Assembly (NCBI RefSeq): GCF_900102075.1
Contig: NZ_FNAV01000022.1
Span: forward strand, 1-64,000
Reading direction: 5' to 3'
Source of the DNA: Salipiger thiooxidans
GTDB taxonomy: Bacteria > Pseudomonadota > Alphaproteobacteria > Rhodobacterales > Rhodobacteraceae
DNA length: 64,000 bases
Notes under the pieces: generated by a model
What the model was told of the DNA's origin: nothing
Seen by the model: the letters and a program-made list of their open reading frames with translations, nothing else
Databases searched by the model: none
Part shown: positions 30,010 through 38,396 of the stretch, in pieces
How positions within the stretch are numbered: position 1 is the first letter of the stretch
Layout of the letters: every line of letters begins with the position of its first letter
Program-made: the position numbers and the translations under genes

Positions 30010-30873
30010 ATGACCCGCACCGTCTATCTGAACGGAGAGTACCTGTCCGAAACCGAGGCCAAGGTGTCGATCTTCGACCGCGCCTTCCTCATGGCCGATG
30101 GCGTCTATGAGGTGACCTCGGTCCTCGGCGGCAAGCTGATCGACTTCGGCGGCCACCTGAAGCGGCTCGAGCGCTCGCTGAACGAGCTCGACATGAAGAA
30201 GCCCGCCGCCTTCGACGACCTGCTCGAGATTCACCGCAAGCTGGTCGAGCTGAACGGCATCGACGAGGGGCTGATCTACCTTCAGGTGACCCGTGGCGCG
30301 CCCGGCGACCGCGATTTCGCCTTCCCCGATCCCGAGACCACCGAGCCGACGCTGGTGCTCTTCACCCAGAACAAGCCCGGCCTCGCGGACAACCCGACCG
30401 CCAAGAAGGGCATCAAGGTGATCTCGATCGACGACATCCGCTGGGGCCGTCGCGACATCAAGACCGTGCAGCTGCTGTACCCGTCGATGGGCAAGATGAT
30501 GGCCAAGAAGGCCGGCGCCGACGATGCATGGATGGTCGAGGACGGCTTCGTGACCGAGGGCACCTCGAACAACGCCTACATCGTCAAGGACGGCAAGATC
30601 ATCACCCGCAACCTGTCGACCGACATCCTGCACGGCATCACCCGCGCCGCGGTGCTGAAATTCGCCCGCGAGGCACAGATGATCGTCGAGGAGCGTCCCT
30701 TCACCGTGGACGAGGCCAAGGACGCGGACGAGGCCTTCTTCACCTCGGCCTCGGCCTTCGTGATGCCGGTGGTCGAGATCGACGGCACCGCCATCGGCGG
30801 CGGCTCGGTCGGCCAGGTGGCCACCCGCCTGCGCGAGATCTACCTCGAGGAAAGCATCAAGGCCGGCGTCTGA
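30010..30873 (+). CDS. dat: D-amino acid transaminase
   Basis: 287-residue class IV PLP aminotransferase that interconverts D-alanine and D-glutamate with their keto acids. The PLP lysine is Lys151 in [17 protein letters not shown], which matches the DIK(S/T)xxLL motif of D-amino acid transaminase rather than the branched-chain enzyme. A second mark is [15 protein letters not shown] at 30010 has AAGGAG seven bases upstream. Together with dgcN-dgcA upstream it points to D-amino acid metabolism. Branched-chain activity is a lesser alternative. A terminator follows. Confidence 0.88.
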   Translation: MTRTVYLNGEYLSETEAKVSIFDRAFLMADGVYEVTSVLGGKLIDFGGHLKRLERSLNELDMKKPAAFDDLLEIHRKLVELNGIDEGLIYLQVTRGAPGDRDFAFPDPETTEPTLVLFTQNKPGLADNPTAKKGIKVISIDDIRWGRRDIKTVQLLYPSMGKMMAKKAGADDAWMVEDGFVTEGTSNNAYIVKDGKIITRNLSTDILHGITRAAVLKFAREAQMIVEERPFTVDEAKDADEAFFTSASAFVMPVVEIDGTAIGGGSVGQVATRLREIYLEESIKAGV

Positions 30874-30942
30874 GCCCGGCCTCCGCGCCCGCAGCCGGGG
30901 CAGGACGCCTCGGGCGGGCGCCGTTGCCGCAATGTCGAACAG

Positions 30943-30973
30943 GGGGCCGCGCCGGCAATCGCGCGGCCCCTTT
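30943..30973 (+). terminator. Rho-independent terminator after dat
   Basis: GGGGCCGCG (30943-30951) pairs perfectly with CGCGGCCCC (30962-30970) across a ten-base loop, followed by TTT. It separates dat from ilvD. Confidence 0.7.
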
Positions 30974-31063
30974 CACGTGTCCGGGGTCCGCGATGGCGGT
31001 GCCCTTGCCGCAGGGGCCGCCGGGCGTTACACATCCCCGACACCGCAATGGAGGGGGAGACCC

Positions 31064-32893
31064 ATGCCCGCCTATCGTTCCCGCACCACCACCCACGGCC
31101 GCAACATGGCCGGCGCCCGCGGCCTGTGGCGCGCCACCGGCATGACGGACGGCGACTGGAACAAGCCGATCATCGCCATCGTGAACAGCTTCACCCAGTT
31201 CGTTCCGGGGCACGTGCACCTCAAGGATCTCGGCCAGATGGTCGCCCGCGAGGTCGAGAAGGCCGGCGGCGTGGCGAAGGAATTCAACACCATCGCCGTC
31301 GATGACGGCATCGCGATGGGCCATGACGGCATGCTCTACTCGCTGCCATCGCGCGAGATCATCGCCGACTCGGTCGAGTACATGGTCAACGCCCACTGCG
31401 CCGACGCCATGGTCTGCATCTCGAACTGCGACAAGATCACCCCCGGCATGCTGATGGCCGCGATGCGCCTCAACATCCCCGTGGTCTTCGTCTCGGGCGG
31501 CCCGATGGAAGCGGGCAAGGTGATGTGGGACGACGAGGAGAAGGCGCTCGACCTCGTGGACGCCATGGTCGCCGCCGCCGACGACAAGTACACCGACGCG
31601 CAGGTCCAGGCGATCGAAGAGGCCGCCTGCCCGACCTGCGGCTCGTGCTCGGGCATGTTCACCGCGAACTCGATGAACTGCCTCACCGAGGCGCTGGGTC
31701 TGTCGCTGCCGGGCAACGGCTCGACGCTGGCCACCCACGCCGACCGCCAGCGGCTCTTCGTCGAGGCCGGTCACCTGATCGTCGACCTCGCCAAGCGCTA
31801 CTACGAGCAGGACGACGCCTCGGTGCTGCCGCGCTCGATCGCGACCTTCGAGGCGTTCCAGAACGCCATGACGCTCGACATCGCCATGGGCGGCTCGACC
31901 AACACCGTGCTGCACCTGCTGGCCGCCGCCAACGAGGGCGGGGTCGATTTCGACATGACCGAGATCGACAAGCTGTCGCGGCAGGTGCCGGTGCTCTGCA
32001 AGGTCGCGCCCGCCAAGAACGACGTGCACATGGAAGACGTGCACCGCGCCGGCGGCATCATGGCGATCCTCGGCCAGCTCGACCGTGCCGGCCTGATCGA
32101 CAGCTCGGTGCCCACCGTGCATGCCGAGACCATGGCGCATGCGCTCGACCGCTGGGACGTGTCGCGCACCAACTCCGAGTCGGTGCACGACTTCTACCGC
32201 GCGGCTCCGGGCGGGGTGCGCTCGACGACCGCCTTCTCGCAGGAGCGCCGCTACGACACGCTCGACCTCGACCGCCAGAAGGGCGTGATCCGCGACGCCG
32301 AGCACGCCTTCTCGAAGGACGGCGGCCTTGCGGTGCTCTACGGCAACCTCGCCGAGGACGGCTGCATCGTGAAGACCGCCGGTGTCGACGAGTCGATCCT
32401 CGTGTTCTCGGGCCCGGCGCGGATCTTCGAGAGCCAGGACAGCGCGGTGAGCGCGATCCTGACCAACAAGATCAACCCCGGCGACGTGGTGCTGATCCGC
32501 TACGAGGGACCGCGCGGCGGCCCCGGCATGCAGGAGATGCTCTACCCGACCAGCTACCTGAAATCGAAGGGGCTCGGGAAGGACTGCGCGCTGGTCACCG
32601 ACGGCCGCTTCTCGGGCGGCTCCTCGGGGCTGTCGATCGGCCACGTTTCGCCCGAGGCGGCCGAGGGCGGCACCATCGGCCTCGTGGCCGAGGGCGACCT
32701 GATCGAGATCGACATCCCGGCGCGCAAGATCCATCTCGCGGTGGACGACGCCGTGCTGGCCGAGCGCCGCGCCGCCCGCGACGCCAAGGGCTGGCAGCCC
32801 GACGAGCAGCGCAAGCGCAAGGTGACCAAGGCGCTCAAGGCCTACGCGGCGCTGACCACCAGCGCCTCGAAGGGCGCGGTGCGGCAGATCTGA
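31064..32893 (+). CDS. ilvD: Dihydroxy-acid dehydratase
   Basis: 609-residue Fe-S dehydratase of valine, isoleucine and CoA synthesis, removing water from 2,3-dihydroxy acids. The cluster cysteines are in [11 protein letters not shown] and [18 protein letters not shown]; the long-form insertion and length fit the E. coli-type [4Fe-4S] IlvD. ATG at 31064 has GGAGGGGGAG three bases upstream; an upstream in-frame start at 30932 is inside the terminator. A second IlvD/Edd paralogue at 52136 acts on sugar acids. Confidence 0.96.
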   Translation: MPAYRSRTTTHGRNMAGARGLWRATGMTDGDWNKPIIAIVNSFTQFVPGHVHLKDLGQMVAREVEKAGGVAKEFNTIAVDDGIAMGHDGMLYSLPSREIIADSVEYMVNAHCADAMVCISNCDKITPGMLMAAMRLNIPVVFVSGGPMEAGKVMWDDEEKALDLVDAMVAAADDKYTDAQVQAIEEAACPTCGSCSGMFTANSMNCLTEALGLSLPGNGSTLATHADRQRLFVEAGHLIVDLAKRYYEQDDASVLPRSIATFEAFQNAMTLDIAMGGSTNTVLHLLAAANEGGVDFDMTEIDKLSRQVPVLCKVAPAKNDVHMEDVHRAGGIMAILGQLDRAGLIDSSVPTVHAETMAHALDRWDVSRTNSESVHDFYRAAPGGVRSTTAFSQERRYDTLDLDRQKGVIRDAEHAFSKDGGLAVLYGNLAEDGCIVKTAGVDESILVFSGPARIFESQDSAVSAILTNKINPGDVVLIRYEGPRGGPGMQEMLYPTSYLKSKGLGKDCALVTDGRFSGGSSGLSIGHVSPEAAEGGTIGLVAEGDLIEIDIPARKIHLAVDDAVLAERRAARDAKGWQPDEQRKRKVTKALKAYAALTTSASKGAVRQI

Positions 32894-32918
32894 CGCGCGC
32901 CACGGCGTGAGGTTTCGC

Positions 32919-32952
32919 GGGGCGCGGGGTCTTCGGATCCCGCGCCCCGTTT
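32919..32952 (+). terminator. Terminator after ilvD
   Basis: GGGGCGCGGG (32919-32928) pairs perfectly with CCCGCGCCCC (32939-32948), ten base pairs, followed by GTTT. It lies 26 bases past the ilvD stop. Confidence 0.65.
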
Positions 32953-33018
32953 CCGTTCCGGCCCCGTTTCCGGTCCGGCGCAGCGGTCTTGCGGCATCGC
33001 GGGCCGGCGGGCGTAGCT

Positions 33019-33080
33019 GGGGGGGCGCTGCCCCCGTCCCTGCGGGACTCCCCCGGAGTTTATCCGGCAAGATGAAGGGG
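33019..33080 (+). repeat. Multi-hairpin intergenic repeat with CGGCAAGATGAAGGGG tail
   Basis: Three hairpins run in series: GGGGGC-GCT-GCCCCC (33021-33035), GTCCC-TGC-GGGAC (33036-33048) and CCGGA-GTTTA-TCCGG (33053-33067). The tail CGGCAAGATGAAGGGG (33065-33080) is identical to that before dgcA. It lies between the convergent ilvD and lrp genes. I recall similar unnamed elements being common in Rhodobacteraceae genomes. Confidence 0.65.
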
Positions 33081-33095
33081 CCGGGTTGCGCCCGG

Positions 33096-33548
33096 TCAGG
33101 CGCGGTCGTCCTTGGGCGATCCCATCACCACGTAGGAGGTGATGGCGTTGACCTGCGGCAGCGTGCCCAGCACCTCGGTGTGGAAATGCTTGAAGGCGGC
33201 GAGGTCCGCGGCCTCGATGCGCAGCAGGTATTCCACGTTGCCGGTGATGTTGTGGCATTCGCGGACCTCGGGGGCGCGTGCAATGGCCCGTTCGAAGGCC
33301 TCCTGCATGGACTTGGTGTGGGCGTTGAGTCCGACGGTCACGTAGGCGGTGAAGCCGATGCCGGTCTTCTCGGGGCTGAGCACGGCGCGGTAGCCGCGGA
33401 TCACGCCGGATTTCTCAAGCGCCGCGACCCGGCGCAGGCAGGCAGAGGGCGACAGGCCCACGCGCTCGGCCAGCGCGAGGTTGCTGATGCGGCCGTCGCG
33501 CGAGAGTTCACGCAATATCCTGCCGTCCGTGGCGTCAAGATCACTCAT
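33096..33548 (-). CDS. Lrp/AsnC family transcriptional regulator
   Basis: 150-residue regulator with an N-terminal winged HTH (LDATDGRILRELSRDGRISN...ALAERVGLSPSACLRRVAAL, about residues 3-50) and a C-terminal RAM ligand-binding domain (about 65-140). ATG at 33548 begins at the conserved LDxxDxxIL core; the open frame upstream is not family-like. It is divergent from a LysE-type exporter, the classic layout in which the regulator senses an amino acid and controls the exporter. An inverted repeat lies in the 72-base gap. Confidence 0.93.
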   Translation of the reverse strand: MSDLDATDGRILRELSRDGRISNLALAERVGLSPSACLRRVAALEKSGVIRGYRAVLSPEKTGIGFTAYVTVGLNAHTKSMQEAFERAIARAPEVRECHNITGNVEYLLRIEAADLAAFKHFHTEVLGTLPQVNAITSYVVMGSPKDDRA

Positions 33549-33585
33549 GGATTGCAGTATTGCCCGATGGACGCCGCAGTTCGCA

Positions 33586-33604
33586 ATCTTTCTCCGCGAA
33601 AGAT
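33586..33604. promoter_or_regulatory. Inverted repeat in the lrp-lysE intergenic region
   Basis: ATCTTTC-TCCGC-GAAAGAT is a perfect seven-base inverted repeat 17 bases before the exporter ATG. ATTGC (33551) and GCAAT (33583) flank it. It is a candidate operator for the adjacent Lrp-type regulator. Confidence 0.45.
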
Positions 33605-33620
33605 CGGCAATTCTTGCGTC

Positions 33621-34220
33621 ATGACACCGGATCTTCTCCTTGCCCTTGCGGCTTTTGCGCTCGTCACCGTGATCACGCCGGGGCCGAACAACCTGATGCT
33701 GCTGGCCTCGGGCGCCAACTACGGCGTGCGCCGTTCGTTGCCGCACATGGCCGGCGTGGCGCTGGGGTTCCCGTCGATGGTGTTCCTCGTCGGGCTCGGG
33801 GTGATGCGGGTCTTCGACCTCTGGCCGATGGCGCACGATGCGCTGCTCTTGGTTTCGGTCCTCTACATGCTGTGGCTGGCGTGGAAGATCGCCAACGCCG
33901 CGCCGCCGGAGCAGGACTCCGGCGCCGAGGGCGGACGTCCGCTGGGGTTCCTGCAGGCGGCGGCCTTCCAGTGGGTGAACCCCAAGGCATGGTCCATGGC
34001 ACTGGGCGCGATCACGCTCTACGCGGCCGGGCGCGACCTGATGTCGGTGCTCTGGGTCGCCGGGGTCTATGTGGCGATGGGGCTGATCTCCACCACCACA
34101 TGGACCGTGCTGGGGCGTGAGATGCGCAGGGTGCTCGACCGCCCTGCCCGGCTGCGGCTGTTCAACTGGACCATGGCGGCGCTGATGCTGGCCTCGCTGC
34201 TGCCGGTGCTGCTGGGCTGA
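33621..34220 (+). CDS. LysE family amino acid exporter
   Basis: 199-residue inner-membrane exporter of the LysE/RhtB superfamily. It has about six transmembrane helices and the family N-terminal motif ITPGPNNLMLLASGANYG (residues 19-36). FQWVNPKAWSMALGAIT (about 115-131) is the second conserved block. The divergent Lrp-type gene suggests induction by a substrate amino acid. Which one is exported cannot be read from sequence. Confidence 0.9.
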   Translation: MTPDLLLALAAFALVTVITPGPNNLMLLASGANYGVRRSLPHMAGVALGFPSMVFLVGLGVMRVFDLWPMAHDALLLVSVLYMLWLAWKIANAAPPEQDSGAEGGRPLGFLQAAAFQWVNPKAWSMALGAITLYAAGRDLMSVLWVAGVYVAMGLISTTTWTVLGREMRRVLDRPARLRLFNWTMAALMLASLLPVLLG

Positions 34221-34370
34221 GGTCTGAGCCGCGCGGATCCCGGCCAGCGGATCCGCCGCGGGCGGGGCGAGGTCGCACGCGGAGGGCGGCGCACCCGCCG
34301 GATCCAGTCCTCATGGCCTCGCGACAGCGCGTCGTCCCCGCCGGATCCGGGCGTGACAAATCTTGCTTTG

Positions 34371-34399
34371 TTGCATCCCGGACCCACAGACGCCATATA
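34371..34399 (+). promoter_or_regulatory. Possible promoter of accA
   Basis: TTGCAT and CATATA are separated by 17 bases and end 28 bases before the accA ATG. Both boxes match the housekeeping consensus only partly. Confidence 0.28.
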
Positions 34400-34427
34400 G
34401 GCCCCGCATAACAAGAGTGCCCGGGCA

Positions 34428-35390
34428 ATGACGCATTATCTCGACTTCGAAAAACCCCTCGCCGAGATCGAGGGCAAGGCAGAAGAACTCCGCAACATGG
34501 CGCGGAAGAATGAGGAGATGCATGTCGAGGAAGAGGCCGCCGCCCTCGACCGCAAGGGGCAGGAGATGCTCAAGGAGCTCTACAAGAAGCTCACCCCCTG
34601 GCGGAAATGCCAGGTGGCGCGGCATCCCGACCGGCCGCATTGCAAGGATTACATCGAGGCGCTGTTCACCGAGTACACGCCGCTTGCCGGCGACCGCGGC
34701 TTCGCGGACGACCACGCGGTGATGGGCGGGCTCGCGCGCTTCAACGACAAGCCGGTGATGGTGATCGGCCACGAGAAGGGCAACGACACTCAGTCCCGCA
34801 TCGAGCGCAACTTCGGCATGGCGCGCCCCGAGGGCTACCGCAAGGCGATCCGCCTGATGGAGATGGCCGACCGCTTCGGCCTGCCGGTGATCACGCTGGT
34901 GGACACCCCCGGCGCCTACCCGGGCAAGGGCGCGGAAGAGCGCGGCCAGTCCGAGGCGATCGCCCGCTCGACCGAGAAATGCCTGCAGATCGGCGTGCCG
35001 CTGGTCTCGGTGATCATCGGCGAGGGCGGCTCTGGTGGCGCCGTGGCCTTTGCGACCGCCAACCGCGTCGCGATGCTCGAGCATTCGGTCTACTCGGTGA
35101 TCTCGCCAGAGGGCTGCGCGTCGATCCTCTGGAAAGACGCCGAGAAGATGCGCGAGGCCGCCGAGGCACTGCGTCTGACCGCGCAGGACCTGCTGAAGCT
35201 CGGCGTCGCCGACCGCATCATCGCCGAGCCGCTGGGCGGCGCGCACCGTGATGCGTCGGGCACCATCGCCGCGGTCGGCAAGACCATCGCGTCGATGCTG
35301 GGAGAGATGGACGGCATGAAGCCCAAGGCGCTGGTCAACGCGCGCCGCGAGAAGTTCCTGAACATGGGCGCCAAGGGCCTCGCGGCCTGA
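34428..35390 (+). CDS. accA: Acetyl-CoA carboxylase carboxyltransferase subunit alpha
   Basis: 320-residue alpha subunit of the carboxyltransferase that makes malonyl-CoA for fatty acid synthesis. Crotonase-like family blocks are [23 protein letters not shown] (split) at about residues 148-170 and [37 protein letters not shown] (split) around 197-225. The N-terminal helix begins [19 protein letters not shown]. Single-gene unit with a 207-base upstream gap; accD is not in the window. Confidence 0.98.
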   Translation: MTHYLDFEKPLAEIEGKAEELRNMARKNEEMHVEEEAAALDRKGQEMLKELYKKLTPWRKCQVARHPDRPHCKDYIEALFTEYTPLAGDRGFADDHAVMGGLARFNDKPVMVIGHEKGNDTQSRIERNFGMARPEGYRKAIRLMEMADRFGLPVITLVDTPGAYPGKGAEERGQSEAIARSTEKCLQIGVPLVSVIIGEGGSGGAVAFATANRVAMLEHSVYSVISPEGCASILWKDAEKMREAAEALRLTAQDLLKLGVADRIIAEPLGGAHRDASGTIAAVGKTIASMLGEMDGMKPKALVNARREKFLNMGAKGLAA

Positions 35391-35415
35391 TCGCAACCGC
35401 CTGCAGGCACATCGA

Positions 35416-35441
35416 CCGCCCCGGCGCCCGACGCGGGGCGG
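35416..35441. terminator. GC hairpin between convergent accA and photolyase genes
   Basis: CCGCCCCG (35416-35423) pairs with CGGGGCGG (35434-35441), eight base pairs, 25 bases past the accA stop and 17 past the end of the opposing gene. No T-run is present. Confidence 0.4.
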
Positions 35442-35458
35442 CCCCTCCGGCCCGGGGC

Positions 35459-36988
35459 TCAGGGCCACTCCCCTCCATCCAGGAACGCCTTCGCCGAGCC
35501 GGTGATCCGGTCGCGCTCGGCCTTGTCCTTCTTGCGCAGGTTCGCGAACATCAGGCCCATGCGCCGGTTGTCGCCCAGCGCCTCCTCGTTCTCGATCAGG
35601 AAATTCCAGTACAGATAGTTGAACGGGCAGGCGTCCTCGCCGGTCTTCTGCTTGAGATCGTAGGAGCACGCGCCGCAGTAGTCGGACATGCGGTTGATGT
35701 AGCTGCCCGAGGCCGCGTAGGGCTTGGAGCCCAGCCGCCCGCCATCCGCATGCATCACCATGCCGTGCACGTTGGGCAGCTCGACCCATTCGAAGGCGTC
35801 GGCGTAGACCTCGAGATACCATTTCTCGATCTGGCGCGGCGCGACCCCGGCCAGCAGCGCGAAGTTCCCCGTCACCATCAGCCGCTGGATGTGGTGGGCA
35901 TAGGCGTTGCGCCGCGTGGTGCCGATGCAGTCTTCCATGCAGCGCATCCGGGTCCCGGCGCCCCAGTACATCTCGGGCAGGTCGCGCTTTGCGTTCAGGA
36001 AGTTGCTGTCCTCGTAGCCCGGCATCTCGGTCCAGTAGATGCCGCGCACGAACTCGCGCCAGCCGAGGATCTGGCGGATGAAGCCCTCGGCGGCGTTCAG
36101 CGGCACGTCTCCATCCTGCCACGCCTGTTGGGCCTTCTCGCAGACCTCGGCAGCGGTCAGCAGGCCTAGGTTGAGATAGGGCGAGAGCACGCCGTGGAAG
36201 AGGAAATCCTCGCCCGCCTTCATGGCGTCCTGGTAGTCGCCGAAGGTCGGCAGGCAATCCTTGATGAAATGGCGCAGTGCCCGCAGCGCCTCGTCGCGGG
36301 TCACCGCCCAGCCGAAGCCCTCGAGATCGCCGAAATGGTTGTCGAATCGCGCAGCCACGAGCTCCAGCACCTCCTGCGTGGTCTCGTCGGGGCGAAAGCG
36401 CATGCGGTGCGGCAGCTCGAGCCCCTTGGGCAGCGCCTTGCGGTTCTCGGCGTCGAAGTTCCAGTCGCCGCCCGCCGGCCCGTCGCCCTCCATCAGCAAC
36501 CCGGTGCGGCGGCGCATCTCGCGGTAGAAGTACTCCATACGGGTGGTCTTGCCGGCCGCGACGAGCTCGGCGAACGCCTCGCGGGAGCAGTAGAAGCGGT
36601 CGTCCGTGCGGATCTCGACGGGCAGGTCGAGATCGCTTTCCCAGTCGCCCATCATCTCCCACACGCGCCATTCGCCTGGCTCGGTGACGATGATGCGGGC
36701 GGGATCGTGGCGCTTCACCGCGCGCGCCAGCTCGCCGCCGAAGCTGTGGGTGTTGTCGGGATCGTCCAGCGTCACGTAGTCGACGGTGACGCCCCGCCCG
36801 CGCAGCTCTTCGGCGAAGTGGCGCATGGCCGAGAGGATCAGCGCGATCTTCTGCGGGTGGTGGCGGACGTAGCTGGTTTCGTCGCCGACCTCGACCATCA
36901 GCACCACATCATCCTCGCCGAGGTCCGAAAGCGAGGACAGCGACCGGGTGAGCTGGTCGCCGAGGATAAGGCGCAGGCTCCTGCTCAC
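35459..36988 (-). CDS. Iron-sulfur bacterial cryptochrome/(6-4) photolyase (PhrB/CryB class)
   Basis: 509-residue member of the FeS-BCP class of the photolyase family, binding FAD, a ribolumazine-type antenna and a [4Fe-4S] cluster. The four cluster cysteines fall at 350 (RMRCMEDC), 438 and 441 (DYCGACSY) and 454 (DACPFN), the same numbers I recall for Agrobacterium PhrB, which also supports the GTG start at 36988. The N-terminus SRSLRLILGDQLTRSLSSL is typical. The GTG overlaps the stop of the DUF2256 gene as GTGA. Repair of (6-4) lesions is probable; a CryB-like signalling role in photosynthesis-type regulation is the alternative. Confidence 0.92.
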   Translation of the reverse strand: MSRSLRLILGDQLTRSLSSLSDLGEDDVVLMVEVGDETSYVRHHPQKIALILSAMRHFAEELRGRGVTVDYVTLDDPDNTHSFGGELARAVKRHDPARIIVTEPGEWRVWEMMGDWESDLDLPVEIRTDDRFYCSREAFAELVAAGKTTRMEYFYREMRRRTGLLMEGDGPAGGDWNFDAENRKALPKGLELPHRMRFRPDETTQEVLELVAARFDNHFGDLEGFGWAVTRDEALRALRHFIKDCLPTFGDYQDAMKAGEDFLFHGVLSPYLNLGLLTAAEVCEKAQQAWQDGDVPLNAAEGFIRQILGWREFVRGIYWTEMPGYEDSNFLNAKRDLPEMYWGAGTRMRCMEDCIGTTRRNAYAHHIQRLMVTGNFALLAGVAPRQIEKWYLEVYADAFEWVELPNVHGMVMHADGGRLGSKPYAASGSYINRMSDYCGACSYDLKQKTGEDACPFNYLYWNFLIENEEALGDNRRMGLMFANLRKKDKAERDRITGSAKAFLDGGEWP

Positions 36989-37137
36989 AAGGGTTTCCGC
37001 GCCTCGGTCCGGCAGCGGTCGGAGCAGAACTTCACCGCCTCCCAGTCCCGCGCCCACTTGCGGCGCCACGCGAAGGGCCGCCCGCACCGGGCGCAGAGCT
37101 TCACCGGCAGGTCCGCCTTCCTGCGCATCTTCGCCAT
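36985..37137 (-). CDS. DUF2256 zinc-knuckle protein
   Basis: 50-residue protein with two cysteine pairs, CARC (15, 18) and CSDRC (38, 42), and basic Arg/Lys-rich spacing, matching DUF2256. ATG at 37137 has GGAGG seven bases upstream. Its stop overlaps the start of the photolyase gene, so the two are translationally coupled. DUF2256 genes are frequent companions of cryptochrome/photolyase genes, but their function is unknown. Confidence 0.85.
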   Translation of the reverse strand: MAKMRRKADLPVKLCARCGRPFAWRRKWARDWEAVKFCSDRCRTEARKPL

Positions 37138-37193
37138 GACATGTCCTCCCCCCGGCACCCCGCCCTGCGTTCCACGCCAACCATCGCGCGGGG

Positions 37194-37201
37194 TTGAAAC
37201 T
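37194..37201 (+). promoter_or_regulatory. TTGAAACT promoter-like motif upstream of DUF2177 gene
   Basis: TTGAAACT lies 48 bases before the DUF2177 ATG. The same octamer occurs on the minus strand at 41707-41700, upstream of the FAD oxidoreductase gene. It resembles the -35 box of RpoH-type heat/singlet-oxygen sigma factors, but I see no good -10 partner. Confidence 0.3.
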
Positions 37202-37248
37202 TTCCGCCCCGCGCGCTCGTTTCTTCCGGGAAGCAAGGAGTTCCCCGC

Positions 37249-37650
37249 ATGCAGCTTGTCACCCTCTACGGCGCCACCCTCGCGATCTTCCTCGTGATCG
37301 ACATCGTGGGCATCACGACCCTCATCAAGCCGGTCTTCGAGCGCCACGTGGGCGAGATGCTGGCCGATCCGCTGCGGCTGGGCCCGGCGGCGGCGTTCTA
37401 CCTCTTCTACATCGCGGGGCTGCTCTACTTCGTCTCGGTCCCGGCGCTGGCCGCCGGACGCCCGGTGCAGGCGCTGCTCGGCGGGGCGCTGCTGGGGCTG
37501 ATGTGCTACGGCACCTACGAGTTCACCAACCTCGCGACGTTGCGCGGCTGGTCGTGGAACCAGGTGGTGATCGACAGCCTGTGGGGCGCGGCGCTGACCG
37601 GCGGCTCGGCCTGGGCGGGCGTCACCATCACCCGCTGGATCCACGGCTGA
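37249..37650 (+). CDS. DUF2177 family membrane protein
   Basis: 133-residue inner-membrane protein with four hydrophobic segments (YGATLAIFLVIDIVGITTLI, AAAFYLFYIAGLLYFVSVPAL, QALLGGALLGLMCYGTYEF and the last around 105-130). The motif YGTYEFTNLATLRGWS is typical of DUF2177. AAGGAG lies nine bases before the ATG. In Rhodobacteraceae this family often sits beside cfa/photolyase clusters as here; its role is unknown. Confidence 0.85.
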   Translation: MQLVTLYGATLAIFLVIDIVGITTLIKPVFERHVGEMLADPLRLGPAAAFYLFYIAGLLYFVSVPALAAGRPVQALLGGALLGLMCYGTYEFTNLATLRGWSWNQVVIDSLWGAALTGGSAWAGVTITRWIHG

Positions 37651-37664
37651 GCGCGCGGCGCGGC

Positions 37665-38396
37665 TCACTGCACCAGCCGCGCGGTGAGCCGCAGCGCGAT
37701 GCCGTAGGGCAGCACGCGCAAGAGCTTCAGCGGCAGCGTCAGTCGGCGCGGGAAATGCACCTCGAAGCGCCTGCCGTCGAGCCCGCGCACGATGCGCTGC
37801 GCCGCGTCCTCAGGCTGCAGCACCGCCGGCATCTCGAAGCTGTTCTTCTCGGTGAGCCGGGTGGCAACGAAGCCCGGGCTGATCATCCGCACCCGGATCC
37901 CCGGGGCCAGCTCGGCCCGCAGCGTTTCGGCAAGGCTGATGACGCCCGCCTTCGAGGCGGAGTAGATCTGCCCCTGCGGCAGCCCGACATAGCCCGCGAC
38001 CGAGCCGGTGAGCACCAGATCGCCCCCCTCGCGCAGGAGCGGCGCCGCGGCCCGGGCGAAATGGAAGCTGCCGGTGAGGTTGACGGAGACGATCTTCGCG
38101 GCGAACTCCGGGTCGATCTCGAGCACCTTGCCGGGATCGTAGAGCGCCGCCAGCGTGATCGCCCGGTCGAGAAGCCCGCCCGCGGCGATGCGCTCTGCCG
38201 CCGTCGCGAGGCTCTGGGGGTCGGACACGTCCGCGGGCACCGCCTCGGCGCCGATCTCGTCGGCCAGCGCCTGAAGCTTGTCCTCGGAGCGCGCCGAGAT
38301 CACCAGCGAGGCGCCACGGGCGGCATAGGCGCGGGCGAGCTCGGCGCCGATGCCCTCGGAGGCGCCGACGATCCAGATACGCTCAGGGTCAGACAT
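37665..38396 (-). CDS. Short-chain dehydrogenase/reductase
   Basis: 243-residue classical SDR. The cofactor loop is IVGASEGIGAELARAYAARG (about residues 8-27); the catalytic Ser is in LTGSVAGYVG and Tyr/Lys in YSASKAG. A C-terminal patch FPRRLTLPLKLLRVLPYGIAL suggests membrane association. It overlaps the Cfa-like gene by eight bases and is the last gene of the FAD oxidoreductase-DUF1365-Cfa-SDR run, so it probably acts on the same lipid product. Substrate unknown. Confidence 0.85.
   Translation of the reverse strand: MSDPERIWIVGASEGIGAELARAYAARGASLVISARSEDKLQALADEIGAEAVPADVSDPQSLATAAERIAAGGLLDRAITLAALYDPGKVLEIDPEFAAKIVSVNLTGSFHFARAAAPLLREGGDLVLTGSVAGYVGLPQGQIYSASKAGVISLAETLRAELAPGIRVRMISPGFVATRLTEKNSFEMPAVLQPEDAAQRIVRGLDGRRFEVHFPRRLTLPLKLLRVLPYGIALRLTARLVQ

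Noticed and set aside
34221-34427. Repeated GGATCC-containing GC palindromes before accA as a possible riboswitch
   Set aside because: Repeats are short and do not form one consistent structure; no known accA riboswitch.
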